From positions 65,487,420 through 65,551,419 of the forward strand of contig CM069454.1 in NCBI GenBank assembly GCA_035610835.1: a stretch of 64,000 bases of DNA, written 5' to 3'. Shown piece after piece: positions 1-10,785 of this stretch. A program made the position numbers and the translations under genes. Under the pieces are notes generated by a model. It had not been told where the DNA came from, did no database searches, and saw only the letters and a list, made by a program, of their open reading frames with translations. Numbering within the stretch: the stretch's first letter is position 1; each line of letters opens with the position of its first letter. This DNA comes from Ophiura sarsii. Its lineage: Eukaryota > Echinodermata > Ophiuroidea > Amphilepidida > Ophiuridae.

Positions 1-319
1 GGAACAGCCTTCCGACACAATCTGAGATAATGGTAGTCTCATCGCGGTATATAGGCTCGAAAGGGTATATTGCGAGATGTTGGGGTCAATCGTAAAATAC
101 AAAAATAGGACTTTGATAGAGGAATTTTGGTAGCTAGGCTGTCCTCAAATTGTTAATATGCTAAATTGTATGCAAATATTTGGGTTGAAAAGAGAAAATG
201 CAATTATTGCACAAATTGACGGGTACACGTTACCATGGTGACGCACACTAGTCAATTTGTAGCGCCCTCGAGTGAAACGGACTGTTGGTTCGGAGCTGAC
301 TGTTTCACCTACAGACTGA
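1..319. other. no recognised feature
   Basis: I see no exon, repeat or RNA here. The Kelch exon expected downstream of the minus-strand BTB-BACK gene is not present, so it should lie left of the window. Confidence 0.4.
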
Positions 320-755
320 CAGATAAGCCCACAATTATTCATACCCTTTAAAAATATGAGTTTTTTGCGTTTTTCTCATATTCATACCATCTGGAGTGGT
401 GACACATTTGTAATGCATCCAAATTGTATTCGCACATCATTGAATAGTTGCATAACAATATAAAAACTTATCACACAATATAAAGAATGTTTGGAATGTC
501 AACAACATGTGTATTATCAGAAAAAATGGCCTTAATCATGAGACTTGGTATGAGGTATGAAAGTTTGGGCAGGCATAAAAACACAATTCTTGTTCAATTC
601 TATCGTTATGCGAAAAATGTTGAGCCTAAATATATTGATTTGAACATGCAAACTAATTGTCTTTAGTGTACAGCGAAAGTTCCAGCTGGTATAGATAAGA
701 GAAAAACGCACAACTCATATTTTTCAAAGGGTATGAATAAGTGTGGGCTTAAGTG
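320..755. mobile_element. Tc1/mariner-type MITE (deletion derivative)
   Basis: The ends are inverted: AAGCCCACAATTATTCATAC at the left, and its complement at the right around 727-750. The sequence matches the arms of the palindromic Tc1 element at 2881-4597 through most of its length, but it has no transposase. A TA follows the right end. The right end lies only 7 nt inside the intron that begins at the splice donor of BTB-BACK exon 4 (GT at 762-761), so the donor hexamer survives and the next intron bases are transposon. Confidence 0.8.
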
Positions 756-762
756 TACATAC

Positions 763-1026
763 CTTGATGTTGTTTCTTGGTCGAGCAAGATCCTTTTCGT
801 TCGGGAACAAAGAAAATATGTAGTTAGGCTCTTTTGTCACCTGGTACAACAACAGTGCCTCGTATATATCTCTGCAGTCTAGTGACTCCTTGATCTTTCC
901 CTGGAAACCCTGATGAACCTCATTCACTGTGAGACATCCAAGACGTACCGTACCAAGGAGTTCTTTTGCATGTTCTTGGCGTTGTGTCCAATCAAATTCA
1001 AGCCACGTTTTGACAACATTGAATAC
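763..1026 (-). CDS. BTB-BACK (Kelch-like) protein, exon 4: end of BACK domain
   Basis: This 88-codon phase-0 exon starts after a TTGCATTGCAG acceptor and ends before GTATGT. Its peptide begins VFNVVKTWLEFD, contains the TQRQEHAKELLGTVRLGCL stretch typical of the C-terminal BACK domain of Kelch-like proteins (the W and the HAKELL/LLGTVRL pattern), and ends at NNIK. In Kelch-like proteins BACK links the CUL3-binding BTB domain to the substrate-binding Kelch propeller. The same exon is present, broken, on the plus strand at 30043-30296. No Kelch exon follows within the window, so the gene is cut by the left edge. The donor is immediately followed by a Tc1-type MITE. Confidence 0.85.
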
Positions 1027-1333
1027 CTGCAATGCAAGAGATACTGTAAACCATTATTTGATTATTAAACTAGTGCGAGTTTCAGATAAGAATATCTTAC
1101 CTAGAAAACGGTGCCTGTTTAATGCTGCATGCATTAGTTTCATACCCTAGTCAACAACGTCACGCTTAGTACTCCGTGTGATTCTTTCATGGGTAGCACA
1201 CCAACAGTTATGGAAGAATGTTCTTACAAACCGAGACTACGAAAGTTCTATAAGCCTAAAATTGTGCACCGCAATATTCATATATCATAGTCATGTGTAG
1301 CTTTTGATCATCAGTCAATGTTAAGATATGTAT

Positions 1334-1373
1334 CAGTGGCGTAGCTAGGTTTTTCATATGGGGGGGGGGGGAG
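1334..1373. mobile_element. isolated hAT-like terminus with G run
   Basis: CAGTGGCGTAGCTAGG followed by a 12-G run matches the left ends of the hAT-like elements at 47018 and 47760. No matching right end was found nearby, so this is a solo or truncated end in intron 3 of the BTB-BACK gene. Confidence 0.5.
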
Positions 1374-1640
1374 AAATGAAAATCAATCAACAAAAATGGT
1401 CGAGATGACATTTATTTGCTCTATGATTGAGGTACATTTCTGTTTAAACAAGCTTCTACCTAAAACATATTCCATTTTTGGAGACAAGCGCGCTAAGCGC
1501 GCGCAATTTTTTTCCGTCTGTGTTCTTTTGACCATCATAATTACAAACAAATATGTGTACAAATTTGAAAAAGATCACATGATATTGTTTGAGAGTTTGA
1601 AAGAAAATGTCTTCATCTTCACCAAATATTTCATCATTAC

Positions 1641-1883
1641 CTCAGATTCACTGGTGACCATTAAGTCATCTCTCCCTAAAAATTCCAATAATGTCTCCAC
1701 AGATATGCTTTCTATGAAACCATCCGTCTTGCAAACATCTTCAAATCGTCTTGCGATGTGAGAGTTGGCCAGTTCCTTCAGGGCATCTATTCCGTAGGCA
1801 CCAGCCGTGTTAGAGATTTTCAGATAATCCTCGATGGCGATCACCTTCTTATCGAATAACTCCGCAATGAAGACACAACATGC
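1641..1883 (-). CDS. BTB-BACK (Kelch-like) protein, exon 3: start of BACK domain
   Basis: This 81-codon phase-0 exon lies between an ATTAG acceptor and a GAG|GTAATG donor. The peptide starts ACCVFIAELF, continues through VIAIEDYLKISNTAG and DALKELANSHIARRFEDV, and ends SESE. The Cys-Cys followed by an amphipathic helix and the A-x4-ARRFEDV helix are the usual first half of a BACK domain. The reading frame is open and continuous with exons 2 and 4. The plus-strand paralogue at 22346-22584 aligns over the whole exon but is 4 bp shorter. An apparent plus-strand reading frame over the same bases is a shadow. Confidence 0.88.
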
Positions 1884-2101
1884 CTAATTAATGTACAAGG
1901 TATCCAAGAAAATGGTCAATACAAAGAAATTGAAGGTTTTAGTTTGAATTCTAAAACAATATGACAGTGTGTCAAAGAAGATTTCTTGAGTAAAACCAGC
2001 ATGCTTCACTTTCATCACATGACCACTGATTTCTGTCACCAGTGTCTACTGGTTCCCATCGACATTACATTGCAATAAAAAGGCTTATAATGTTTTTAAA
2101 C

Positions 2102-2186
2102 AAGGGTCTTTAAGAAAATCCTGCTGCGAATAGAACAATTGATGTGACTTCAATTCAGTTCTCTCTTGTTTTTCTTAAAGACCCTT
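2102..2186. mobile_element. short foldback element
   Basis: AAGGGTCTTTAAGAAAA at 2102-2118 is repeated in inverted form at 2170-2186, with about 50 nt between. It is probably a tiny MITE remnant in intron 2. Confidence 0.5.
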
Positions 2187-2189
2187 TAT

Positions 2190-2878
2190 ATTTTGAATAA
2201 CACAATTTAGTCGAAATTCAACTTGTTTTCGTATCTGTGGCCAAGATGCCCATGAACTTTGAAGGTGGAAGTCAGATGATTTCTAGCTATTAATAACTTT
2301 ACCCCATACCGTATGTTGCACTGCAAGTTTTGGGGGAAAACGTCTGGCCAGCATCAATGGGACGATGATATTCGCCGTGGTACTAGACAAAAGAGGCTAG
2401 AACCATTAATACAACGTGTATGGCCATGTGTTTTGAACTCACCGCCCAAAAGGGGTGGTGGCGTTGCATTTTTGGTAACAAATCATCCATCTCTCTCTAT
2501 CTCTTGACAACCATTACATTCTGATGGGTAATTGCATGAGGAACTAATATGCACAGTTAAATTATGATTGGGATAGGTATACAAATGTTATTGAGTTTAA
2601 ATCAAAATATGAAAAAAAAATCGATATTTTTTTAACATTCATAAACCCAAAAAATTACCATTAGGTCCTATCTAAATTCCAATAGCATATTTGGATTTCT
2701 TGTGAGATTACCGTTTAGAAAATATATACTTTTTATGGGGTGGAACAAATAGTTTTTCCGATATGATAATTCGAATCTCAGATGGTGTAAAATGTAAAAA
2801 TCTGTACATGCAACGGTAAGGGTGGCGAGTTCAAAACACATGGCCGTATTGAACAAAGTTACCGCGGAAAAATCAATA
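2190..2878. other. intron 2 sequence without recognised feature
   Basis: AT-rich intronic sequence of the minus-strand BTB-BACK gene. I see no exon, RNA or repeat structure. Confidence 0.35.
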
Positions 2879-3197
2879 TACAGTTAAGCCCACAATTATT
2901 CATACCCCTTGGAAAATATGAGTTTTTTGCGTTTTTCTCATATCTATACCAGCTGGAGTGGTGGAACTTTCGCTTTACACTAAAGACAATTAGTTTGCAA
3001 GTACAAATCAATATATTTGAGCTCAACATGTTTTGCATAACAATAGAATTGAACAAGAATTGTGTTTTTATGCCTGTCCAAAATTATTCATAATTTCATA
3101 CCCCATACCAAGTCTCAGGATTGAGGTCACTTTTTGTGATAATACACATGTTTTTGACATTCCAAATATTCTTTATATTGTGTGATAGGCTTTTATA

Positions 3198-3722
3198 TTG
3201 TTATGTAATTATTCCATGATGTGTGAATACAATGTGGATGCATTACAAATGTGTCCTATTGAATGTACAGTGAGGGATATTATAGGACAACACTCTTGCT
3301 CTTTGACAGCATTGCGAAGAAGGTCAAATAACTTTTTTGTGCATATTGTGAATGCTCACAACGAGGGGAAAGGCTACAGAGCTATTTCGAAACAATTCCA
3401 AGTGCAAGAATCCACCATACATAGCATAATTAGGAAGAACAAGACGTTCAATTCACTAAAAAACATTGAAGGATGCAGTCGGAAGCCAGCGGTGTCCCCT
3501 TGTTTGGCAAGAAAAGTATTGCGAAAGGCCAACAACAATCCACAGATCACCATCAATGCTCTCTTGAACAACCTAGGCAATTATTGGACCAAGATATCAT
3601 GGCAGACACTCCAGCATATATGGCACATGAGAGGTCTCCATGGAGGCCGACCAAGAAAGACTCTACTCCTTAAAAGAGACACAGAGAAACTTGTCTTGCA
3701 TCTTAAACAACCCCAACACTGA
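3198..3722 (+). pseudogene. Tc1-type transposase, N-terminal half (left arm)
   Basis: The open frame is 174 codons, but only residues from about 45 onward look like transposase. They show two helix-turn-helix segments in the style of Tc1: IVNAHNEGKGYRAISKQFQV with TIHSIIRKN, then ARKVLRKANNNPQITI and a GRPRKT basic hook. Tc1 transposases are about 340 residues with a DDE catalytic domain after this point. Here the frame ends at the palindrome centre, so no catalytic domain exists and the product could at most bind the terminal repeats. The first ~40 residues are translated terminal-repeat sequence and are not credible protein. Confidence 0.7.
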
Positions 3723-3751
3723 AGACCAAAAACTTGGATCTTTGTCCAGAA

Positions 3752-4150
3752 GTGCTCTTGCAAATGCTAGATGAGTTTCTCATTGTCTCTTTTCAGGAGT
3801 AGAGTCTTTCTTGGTCGGAGTCCATGGAGAACTCTTGTGTACTATGTCTGCTGGAGTGTCTGCCTTAATATCTTGGTCCAAGACTCACCAAGGTTGTTCA
3901 GGAGTGCATTGACGGTGATATGTGGATTGTTGTTGGCCTTTCACCATACTTTTCTTGTCAAACAAGGGGACACTGTTGGCTTCCGACCGTATTCTTCAGG
4001 GTTTTTAACTGATTTTAACTGATTTTAACTGTCTTGTTCTTCCTAATTATGCTTTATATGGTGGAATTTGGCACTTAAAATTGCATCGAAATAGCTTTGT
4101 AGCCTTTCCCCTCTTTGTGAGCATTCACAATGCACAAAAAAGGTCCCCAC
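3752..4150 (-). pseudogene. Tc1-type transposase, N-terminal half (right arm, mirror copy)
   Basis: The reverse complement matches the left-arm transposase fragment (the GACCAAGAAAGACTCTACTC segment and the stretches on either side). It has several extra substitutions and small indels, including a short repeat of ACTGATTTTA near 4010-4030, and no long open frame. It is the second arm of the palindrome rather than an independent gene. Confidence 0.6.
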
Positions 4151-4898
4151 TGAGTTATTTGATCTCCTTCGCCATGCTGTCATAGAGCCAAAGTGTTGTC
4201 CTATAATATCCCTCTATGTACATTCAATAGGACACATTTGTAATGCATACACATTGTATGCACACATCATGGAATAATTGCATAACAATATAAAAGCCTA
4301 TCACACAATATAAAGAATGTTTGGAATGTCAAAAACATGTGTATTATCACAAAAAGTGGCCTTAATCCTGAGACTTGGTATGGGGTATGAATAATTTTGG
4401 ACAGGCATAAAAACACAATTCTTGTTCAATTCTATTGTTATGCAAAACATGTTGAGCCCAAATATATTGATTTGTACTTGCAAACTAATTGTCTTTAGTG
4501 TAAAGCGAAAGTTCCACCACTCCAGCTGGTATAGATATGAGAAAATCGCAAAAAACTCATATTTTTCAAGGGGTATGAATAATTGTGGGCTTAACTGTAC
4601 ATGTAGATTGACAAAGCAGTAGTCCCACTGTTGATGGGCCGACGCTACATTAGCTTGTAACCTCTTTTCTTGTATTGAAAAATATCTATTTATCTATATA
4701 AAAGCACTACTCATTTTGATAAATAACTACATGTTTTGATATTGCAAATGTGTAAAAACCAGACATATAGGCCTACTGTACATATGATAACGAAACTATT
4801 GACAGGCAGTTGAATTATATTATAAGATGTGGATCAAAATGTAAATAGAAATAAGTTGATATTCAAAATGTTAAACAGTTTATATTTCAACACACAAA

Positions 4899-5150
4899 TG
4901 TGACGCGATCAAGAGGAATGAGTCGGATGTCGGGGAATCCCAAATTGAGATATGGCCAATTCAAAATGGCGGCTTACATAAGTTTTGATGGAAATTCATG
5001 TATACAATTTGACATAACTTTGGAACAAAACGTCGTATCGACATGGGGTTTTCAGTTTCTGAAAGCTCTAGGTGTCTTCTTTAAAACTGTATTAAAAACT
5101 CATTTTCGACCAGGGTCGACATCCGACTCATTCCTCTTGATCGCGTCACA
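4899..5150. mobile_element. inverted-repeat MITE, ~250 bp
   Basis: TGTGACGCGATCAAGAGGAA at the left and its exact complement at the right form ~33-bp terminal inverted repeats (4899-4931 and 5118-5150). The interior is AT-rich and non-coding. The superfamily is unclear. Confidence 0.75.
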
Positions 5151-5260
5151 AATCTATCTTGATACACATCAATGTAAAATCAAATATTTAGTCAATTTAT
5201 CATTTTTTCCCCTTCAGTATATTCAGAATACATTGTTCTGGAAACAGGAGTGTGTGTTCA

Positions 5261-5285
5261 GGGGGGGGGGGGGGGGGGGGGGGGG
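5261..5285. repeat. 25-bp poly-G tract
   Basis: An uninterrupted run of G. Homopolymer length in an assembly is unreliable. The reading frame across it is meaningless. Confidence 0.9.
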
Positions 5286-5289
5286 CAAT

Positions 5290-6190
5290 GTTTGTACGTA
5301 CATTCCGTCCCAAAATGAACCAGGTATTTTGATAATGTTTAAAATAGGCCACATAATGTATCACAAATTTACTGGATTGAAAATCAAATTAAATTGGCTG
5401 GCAATTTTGGCGGTGATTATCATCGTCTCGTAGAAGAGGTGCGCGCAATTGATGAGACAATGGCATGATTGCGCAACAATAACTTTCTCCTTGTGTATTA
5501 GTTCCATGTGCTAAGCATGAGCGCTGGACTGCACAAGAAATCTTATTTGGTGTGTGTTGCCATCCGAAGATGTCATTGGAGCAGTGATGTCAAACTGCTC
5601 GAAGTATAAGTGGAGGCTAAGAATAGTATAGTACAAATCAAACTGTACAAACCTACCACACATACAGTTCGTGCACAATTGACAAATGTCTATATTTTAG
5701 GTAAACGTTCAAATCTAGTTGATAAACAAACAAAGACATATAAAATGTGATCATTTCACTTTACATGTTGATAATTTAACCCTCTTAGAAATATTTGAAA
5801 CAAAATTGCCACTGAAGAAAAAGGTCGTTTGCCACGAATTGGGACCCCGTATTATGAGGTGTGACATTTTTACACTGTTAGTGATGTTTATGAGATCACC
5901 GTTTCTATCATTTTTGTCATATATAAAATAGCAAATTGCGTGTCATTACAAAGCTCAATAAACGTTCTTTCCTTAACATCCAAAAAACAATGTCTTCATT
6001 ATTTCAGTTTAATTGGGAGCATATTAATTGATCAACAGGTGCTGGGGGAGGAGGATAAGGAGCCATACATACACAGTGTTTATTCCCATTATACTGACAA
6101 TCAATGATACTAGCGGGCACCAGCGCTTCGCGCTGGACCCGCTAGAAAATTTCACGGGGAATAATTAAACAAAGCGTAAGAAAATTTGAT
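5290..6190. other. intron 2 sequence without recognised feature
   Basis: AT-rich sequence with short open frames only. CACCAGCGCTTCGCGCTGG near 6118-6137 contains a small inverted repeat. No exon similarity to the BTB-BACK gene was found. Confidence 0.3.
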
Positions 6191-6850
6191 ACAATAATAT
6201 CAAGAACATGTCCTATACATAATCCAGACGGGGCCCTAAATAATCCGAATATCGCAGGTGCTTTTGATAATCCATGTTATACATTGCCTTAATCTAGGTA
6301 GGCCTACGTTTGTGTTTCCAGATACCTATGTAGGCCTCCCATGAGACCTGATATGCAGGTACCCGTTGTCCCATTATATCCAGGGACCCCATAGGCCTAA
6401 GCCCTACCCCTAATCCAGTTATCCCAGGTGCCCTTAATAATGCACTGGATACCACATAATCAAGGTAGGCCCACTGCAGTGTGCCGTGTGCCGTTATCTC
6501 GAGATACCCAGGTGCCCTTACTTTATCATAGTCAAGTAAATTAAACGCGGGTGCCGAAGATAGCGGACAGTAAAAGTCACAAAAGGCAGAGGTCAGTAAT
6601 ATCAAAGCGTTATAAATGTTTATATAAATATCAATCAAGAGTATGTCCTTAAATAATTCAGGTACTAAGGTGCCCTTGATATAATGTAAGTGACATGGTG
6701 CCCTTAATACACCATGAGCCTAGGCCCAATGTGCTCTTAAATAATACAGATACCCAAGATCTTAATCCGAGTAGGCCTACTCCATCAACGTGTTCTTAAT
6801 ACCCCCAGTTATACTCCTGTCAGCGCATGTCTCTACCTATTTTGTACCCC
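6190..6850. repeat. degenerate short tandem repeat region
   Basis: Variants of AGGTGCCCTTAATAATCCAG recur many times at irregular 30-60-bp spacing. The same style returns at 7640-7850 and in its duplicate. It looks like an old, eroded minisatellite. Confidence 0.5.
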
Positions 6851-6961
6851 AAATAATAAAAAGTTGAATTTTAATGTCAAAATTGAAAGTTACATAAAAT
6901 TAGCTTTTAAATGTCTCCCCCGATTCTTTTATTGCCCTGCCACCCCGTTTTACTCCTTTAA

Positions 6962-7332
6962 AGGTATATTATGTGATCTTTCCATGGAACGCCCTCAACA
7001 TCGAAAAAATTGAAAGCAGATTTTCTTGCAGATTTACATTTCTGATCATAAATCGTACATACATTCCAAGTTACAGGGCGATACGATTCTTAATTACTTC
7101 AAAATCATGGTTTTAGAGTGAAAATAAACTGTCGGATATCCGACAACTTATTTTATTCTAGTCTAAATTCACTCTAAAACCATGATTTTGAGGTAATTAG
7201 GAATCGTATCGCTCTGTAACTTGGAATATATGTACGATTTATGATCAGAAATGTAAATCTGCAAGAAAATCTACTCTCTAAACAAAATCACGAATAGAGG
7301 GCGCTCTCTGGAAAAGATCACATAATATGCCT
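6962..7332. mobile_element. TTAA-flanked palindromic element A
   Basis: Almost the whole element is one inverted repeat around TGTCGGATATCCGACA near 7140. The ends AGGTATATTATGTGATC and GATCACATAATATGCCT are bounded by TTAA on both sides (6958-6961 and 7333-7336). A TTAA target duplication is typical of piggyBac and Kolobok elements. No transposase is present. Confidence 0.7.
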
Positions 7333-7898
7333 TTAACATATGGTGCTGGTGCAAGTGTCGCCACTGCCCATATGCATGTACTGTATCCAGGTAATTCAGT
7401 AGGCCTACGTTCTGAGCGTTATAGTTTTATAGTCGGTCGTTTAGTTTTATGGTCGGCGGAGTCTATCATCAAGATCACTTGTACCATTCCACGCTTGTAC
7501 TTGAGCACAATGTGTGCCATCCGGGTTTTGTTTGGCCTATTTACATTAAATACATTATTCCTCCAATAGGCATGTGGGGCCTTAACGTATAGTATATGTA
7601 GTCCCTTTATCATGTTTGCTGTGTTCTATAAAGCCTCCCGAGATACTACCTGAGTGTACACCCTTGAAATCCAGTTATCACAGGTGGCCCACCTGCGCAT
7701 AGTATATCCAGGTAATTTGAGACTCGTTTTATAGTGAACCCCGTAATCCAGATACCACGGAAGCCCTGAATAATCCAGACACTCTATAATAATCATGATA
7801 ATGTACCACACGTTCCGTTTATCCAGATGCCCCATGTGCCCTTATATCCAGATTATCAAGTAAGAGAAGTGCGGAGAGGAGGAGGTGGCTTTAGGGTA

Positions 7899-8151
7899 CA
7901 CTATTAGAAAAAGGGTTCTTAAGAGGGGTTCTTGGCTGTCCCGTATAATGGTTTAAAGGTTCTTTGATTTTAAAGGCCCCAAAAGGTTCTGTAGAGAACC
8001 TTTAGAGGTTCGAAAGACCAATGTTTGCCCATATTTTGCCTATTTTGAACCTTAAAATGGTTGATTTTTGAACCTTTTAAGGTGATATAAAGGGTTCTAT
8101 ACGGGTCAGCCAAGAACCCCTGAAGCCTGAAGCATCCTTTTTCTTAGAGTG
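7899..8151. mobile_element. palindromic MITE built of AAAGGTTC/GAACCTTT units, copy 1
   Basis: Flanked by TA on both sides. The ends CACTATTAGAAAAAGGG and CCTTTTTCTTAGAGTG are imperfect inverted repeats, continued by TTCTTGGCTG and CAGCCAAGAA. The interior is a set of self-complementary AAGGTTC and GAACCTT pieces. Confidence 0.75.
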
Positions 8152-8777
8152 TACGGACTGCCTGTACGAATAGAGGGCGCTCTCTGGAAAAGATCACATA
8201 ATATGCCTTTAACATATGGTGCTGGTGCAAGTGTCGCCACTGCCCATATGCATGTACTGTATCCAGGTAATTCAGTAGGCCTACGTTCTGAGCGTTATAG
8301 TTTTATAGTCGGTCGTTTAGTTTTATGGTCGGCGGAGTCTATCATCAAGATCACTTGTACCATTCCACGCTTGTACTTGAGCACAATGTGTGCCATCCGG
8401 GTTTTGTTTGGCCTATTTACATTAAATACATTATTCCTCCAATTATAGGCATGTGGGGCCTTAACGTATAGTATATGTAGTCCCTTTATCATGTTTGCTG
8501 TGTTCTATAAAGCCTCCCGAGATACTACCTGAGTGTACACCCTTGAAATCCAGTTATCACAGGTGGCCCACCTGCGCATAGTATATCCAGGTAATTTGAG
8601 ACTCGTTTTATAGTGAACCCCGTAATCCAGATACCACGGAAGCCCTGAATAATCCAGACACTCTATAATAATCATGATAATGTACCACACGTTCCGTTTA
8701 TCCAGATGCCCCATGTGCCCTTATATCCAGATTATCAAGTAAGAGAAGTGCGGAGAGGAGGAGGTGGCTTTAGGGTA

Positions 8778-9032
8778 CACTATTAGAAAAAGGGTTCTTA
8801 AGAGGGGTTCTCGGCTGTCCCGTATAATGGTTTAAAGGTTCTTTGATTTAAAAGGCCCCAAAAGGTTCTGTAGAGAACCTTTAGAGGTTCGAAAGACCAA
8901 TGTTTGCCCATATTTTGCCTATTTTGAACCTTAAAATGGTTGATTTTTGAACCTTTTAAGGTGATATAAAGGGTTCTATATACGGGTCAGCCAAGAACCC
9001 CTGAAGCCTGAAGCATCCTTTTTCTTAGAGTG
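8778..9032. mobile_element. palindromic MITE built of AAAGGTTC/GAACCTTT units, copy 2
   Basis: Second copy, carried passively by the ~880-bp tandem duplication rather than by a new transposition. Confidence 0.75.
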
Positions 9033-9045
9033 TACGGACTGCCTG

Positions 9046-9825
9046 CTTTCACTCTGCTCCGTTACAATGTCCACGGTTTGCGCCACAAACGCGTACACTG
9101 TTTGTCTGCGTCATTACGTGTGCGCCGAACCGCGTGCGCCATGTTAAACGCGGTCGCGCAGCACAACATAGAAACGGTTGACATGGTACTGCCAGTTTCT
9201 TTATCGTTAGCAAACGTCGCATTCATCTATGTTACTAATGTGAAAGTGTCACTTTAAGATCTGTGTAAGAGTTTTTGTTTACATTTAGAAAATGTCGTGA
9301 AATATTTTTATTTGTCGGACGTATAAATGCTTGTTACTATGCGATCTTTAAGAATAACCAACAGCTGCATATACAGAAATGTAGCTATATCCCTGAAGAA
9401 AATATTTTGGGTGAAGACCATATGTCATCACTCATTCCGAAAACCACAATTTATGTCCGAAAGTAGCTACCCGAGTAAAAGAAATTCAACATTTCGGATT
9501 TTCACATGTGATCCTTTCTGCGCATGTCTGAAAACGGTAAAAAACGGGCATTGAACTATCTAATTAGCTCGTGTATTAGAGGCGCAATTACCACGCTTTT
9601 TCAGTTGAGGAGGGACGCGAGTGTAAAATTATATTGAACTATCTAATAAAACCATGTTCCGAAAATTAGTATATAGATTATGTATGCACGCTCATTTGCA
9701 TGCACCGGTGATGATTCAAAAAGCCCGCTTGCATGTCCCGTGTGTCAATGTCTCAATCGACATTTTTGCAATCTTTCGTATGCTATTACAGTTCGTTCTA
9801 AATATGTAGACTAAAAATAACATAC
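9046..9825. other. intron 2 sequence without recognised feature
   Basis: Only short frames of no recognisable family are seen. The GAACTATCTAATTAG / GAACTATCTAATAAA pair near 9553 and 9644 is a short direct repeat. Confidence 0.3.
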
Positions 9826-9975
9826 CTTAACACCGGCTGATATCTGCAAATATGAGGCGCATCGAATGATATTAAGTACTGTCTCCTTTGACAAGTGCAG
9901 TTTTCCGGTGTAGATAAAATCAAGCAACTGACTAAAGCTATCGACCGCTAAAGCAGGGGTTTTCTCAAGAGCAAC
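9826..9975 (-). CDS. BTB-BACK (Kelch-like) protein, exon 2: second half of BTB domain
   Basis: This exon is exactly 50 codons and phase 0, with an AATTAG acceptor and an AAG|GTATG donor. The peptide runs VALEKTPALAVDSFSQLLDF, then IYTGKLHLSKETVLNIIRCA, then SYLQISAGVK. The LLDFIYTGKL core followed by the helix ending in A-S-x-LQ is the signature second half of a BTB/POZ domain. It joins in frame to the YFRAMF half at the end of exon 1 and to the ACC start of BACK in exon 3. BTB domains of this family dimerise and recruit CUL3. Confidence 0.9.
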
Positions 9976-10206
9976 CTAATTCATGAAGAAATAACCCAGA
10001 AAAGCACACATCAGTCAATGACTCTGTTTCATCAGTCATGATCAGAGGCCTAACCAAGGCTAGAAACACTTCTCCCCTATATTTTTAATAATTTACGTAA
10101 CGTTCTCCAACCAACACGATCTCCATTTATTTCCACCTTGGTTCCCTCTCTTCCCCCTGTCAAATTTCCCCTCGAAATGACCCAGGATGGCGAATCGCCC
10201 ACCCCT

Positions 10207-10219
10207 GGTTACGCCACTA
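10207..10219. mobile_element. isolated hAT-like right terminus
   Basis: GGTTACGCCACTA resembles the right ends of the CAGTGGCGTAGC elements. No partner end was found. Confidence 0.35.
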
Positions 10220-10344
10220 GGTCATAATACATGATTTTCGATCCATGGGTACGAATGAATTTAATTTTTACCCTATATGCAACCTAAGGAGATCTCAATA
10301 TCTTGTAATAGGAAAACACAAATACGCAACTGAATGTGCTTACC

Positions 10345-10653
10345 CAGGCCCGTAAGATGGGGGGGGGGGGGGGGGGGCCGATGGTGGCGATCGCCCCCCC
10401 CCCCCCCTTTGAAAATCTTCCCCGGAAAATTTGTACACAGATGACAAAATTTCGCAGGCTATGCGCGCATTTGTCTTCCCAAAATGCAATATTCTTTGCT
10501 ACAAGCTTGTTTAGAGCCAAAATGTACCTCGATCGTGCAAAAAATACGTGCAAATTCGAAAATTTTAGCGCGCTACGCGCGCATATTTGACTCAGAATTT
10601 TGTTTTTGTTGTAAACGCCCCCCCCCCTTTGAAAAAAGTGTCTTACGGGCCTG
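10345..10653. mobile_element. small element with CAGGCCCGTAAGA ends and G/C runs
   Basis: CAGGCCCGTAAGA at the left and TCTTACGGGCCTG at the right are exact inverted repeats. TTACC stands immediately outside both ends, a possible 5-bp target duplication. Long G and C runs lie just inside the ends. The interior carries the GCGCGCTACGCGCGC palindrome seen elsewhere in the window. Confidence 0.7.
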
Positions 10654-10673
10654 TTACCACACAGTTAATTGAA

Positions 10674-10785
10674 CAAACGACGCACTTGATTAATGTTAAC
10701 GAATGCGAAAACGACGCCATGAAATATGCAAACGACGCAAAAAATGTGAAACGACGCACTAAATTGCGCAAACGACGCTCCTTGA
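10674..10785. repeat. short repeat, five copies of AAACGACGC
   Basis: AAACGACGC or a near match recurs five times at 15-30-bp spacing just right of the CAGGCCCGTAAGA element. Its origin is not clear. Confidence 0.5.

Larger units (their letters stand above)
2881..4597. mobile_element. palindromic Tc1/mariner element made of two 5' halves
   Basis: The ends CAGTTAAGCCCACAATTATT (left) and its complement (right) are flanked by TA on both sides (2879-2880 and 4598-4599), as expected for Tc1/mariner. The whole element is one large inverted repeat with its centre near 3740. Each arm holds the terminal repeat and the N-terminal half of a Tc1-type transposase. The arms differ by scattered substitutions and small indels, so the structure is not a fresh assembly error. 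The catalytic half of the transposase is absent. It lies in intron 2 of the BTB-BACK gene. Confidence 0.8.
7291..9045. repeat. tandem duplication of an ~880-bp block
   Basis: 7291-8166 is repeated almost perfectly at 8167-9045 (unit 876-881 bp; the differences are a few small indels such as an extra TTA or TA). The unit begins inside the right arm of the TTAA-flanked palindrome and includes a complete small palindromic element. Identical short reading frames in both copies are by-products. Confidence 0.9.

Noticed and set aside
1..762. A Kelch exon of the minus-strand gene at the left edge
   Set aside because: No Kelch-like peptide is readable in any frame; the region is a MITE and unrecognised sequence.
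1396..1761. 121-residue plus-strand frame
   Set aside because: It overlaps the supported minus-strand BACK exon and has no recognisable domain.
7327..7569. Frames repeated at 7327 and 8149, and their antisense partners
   Set aside because: They are by-products of the tandem duplication.
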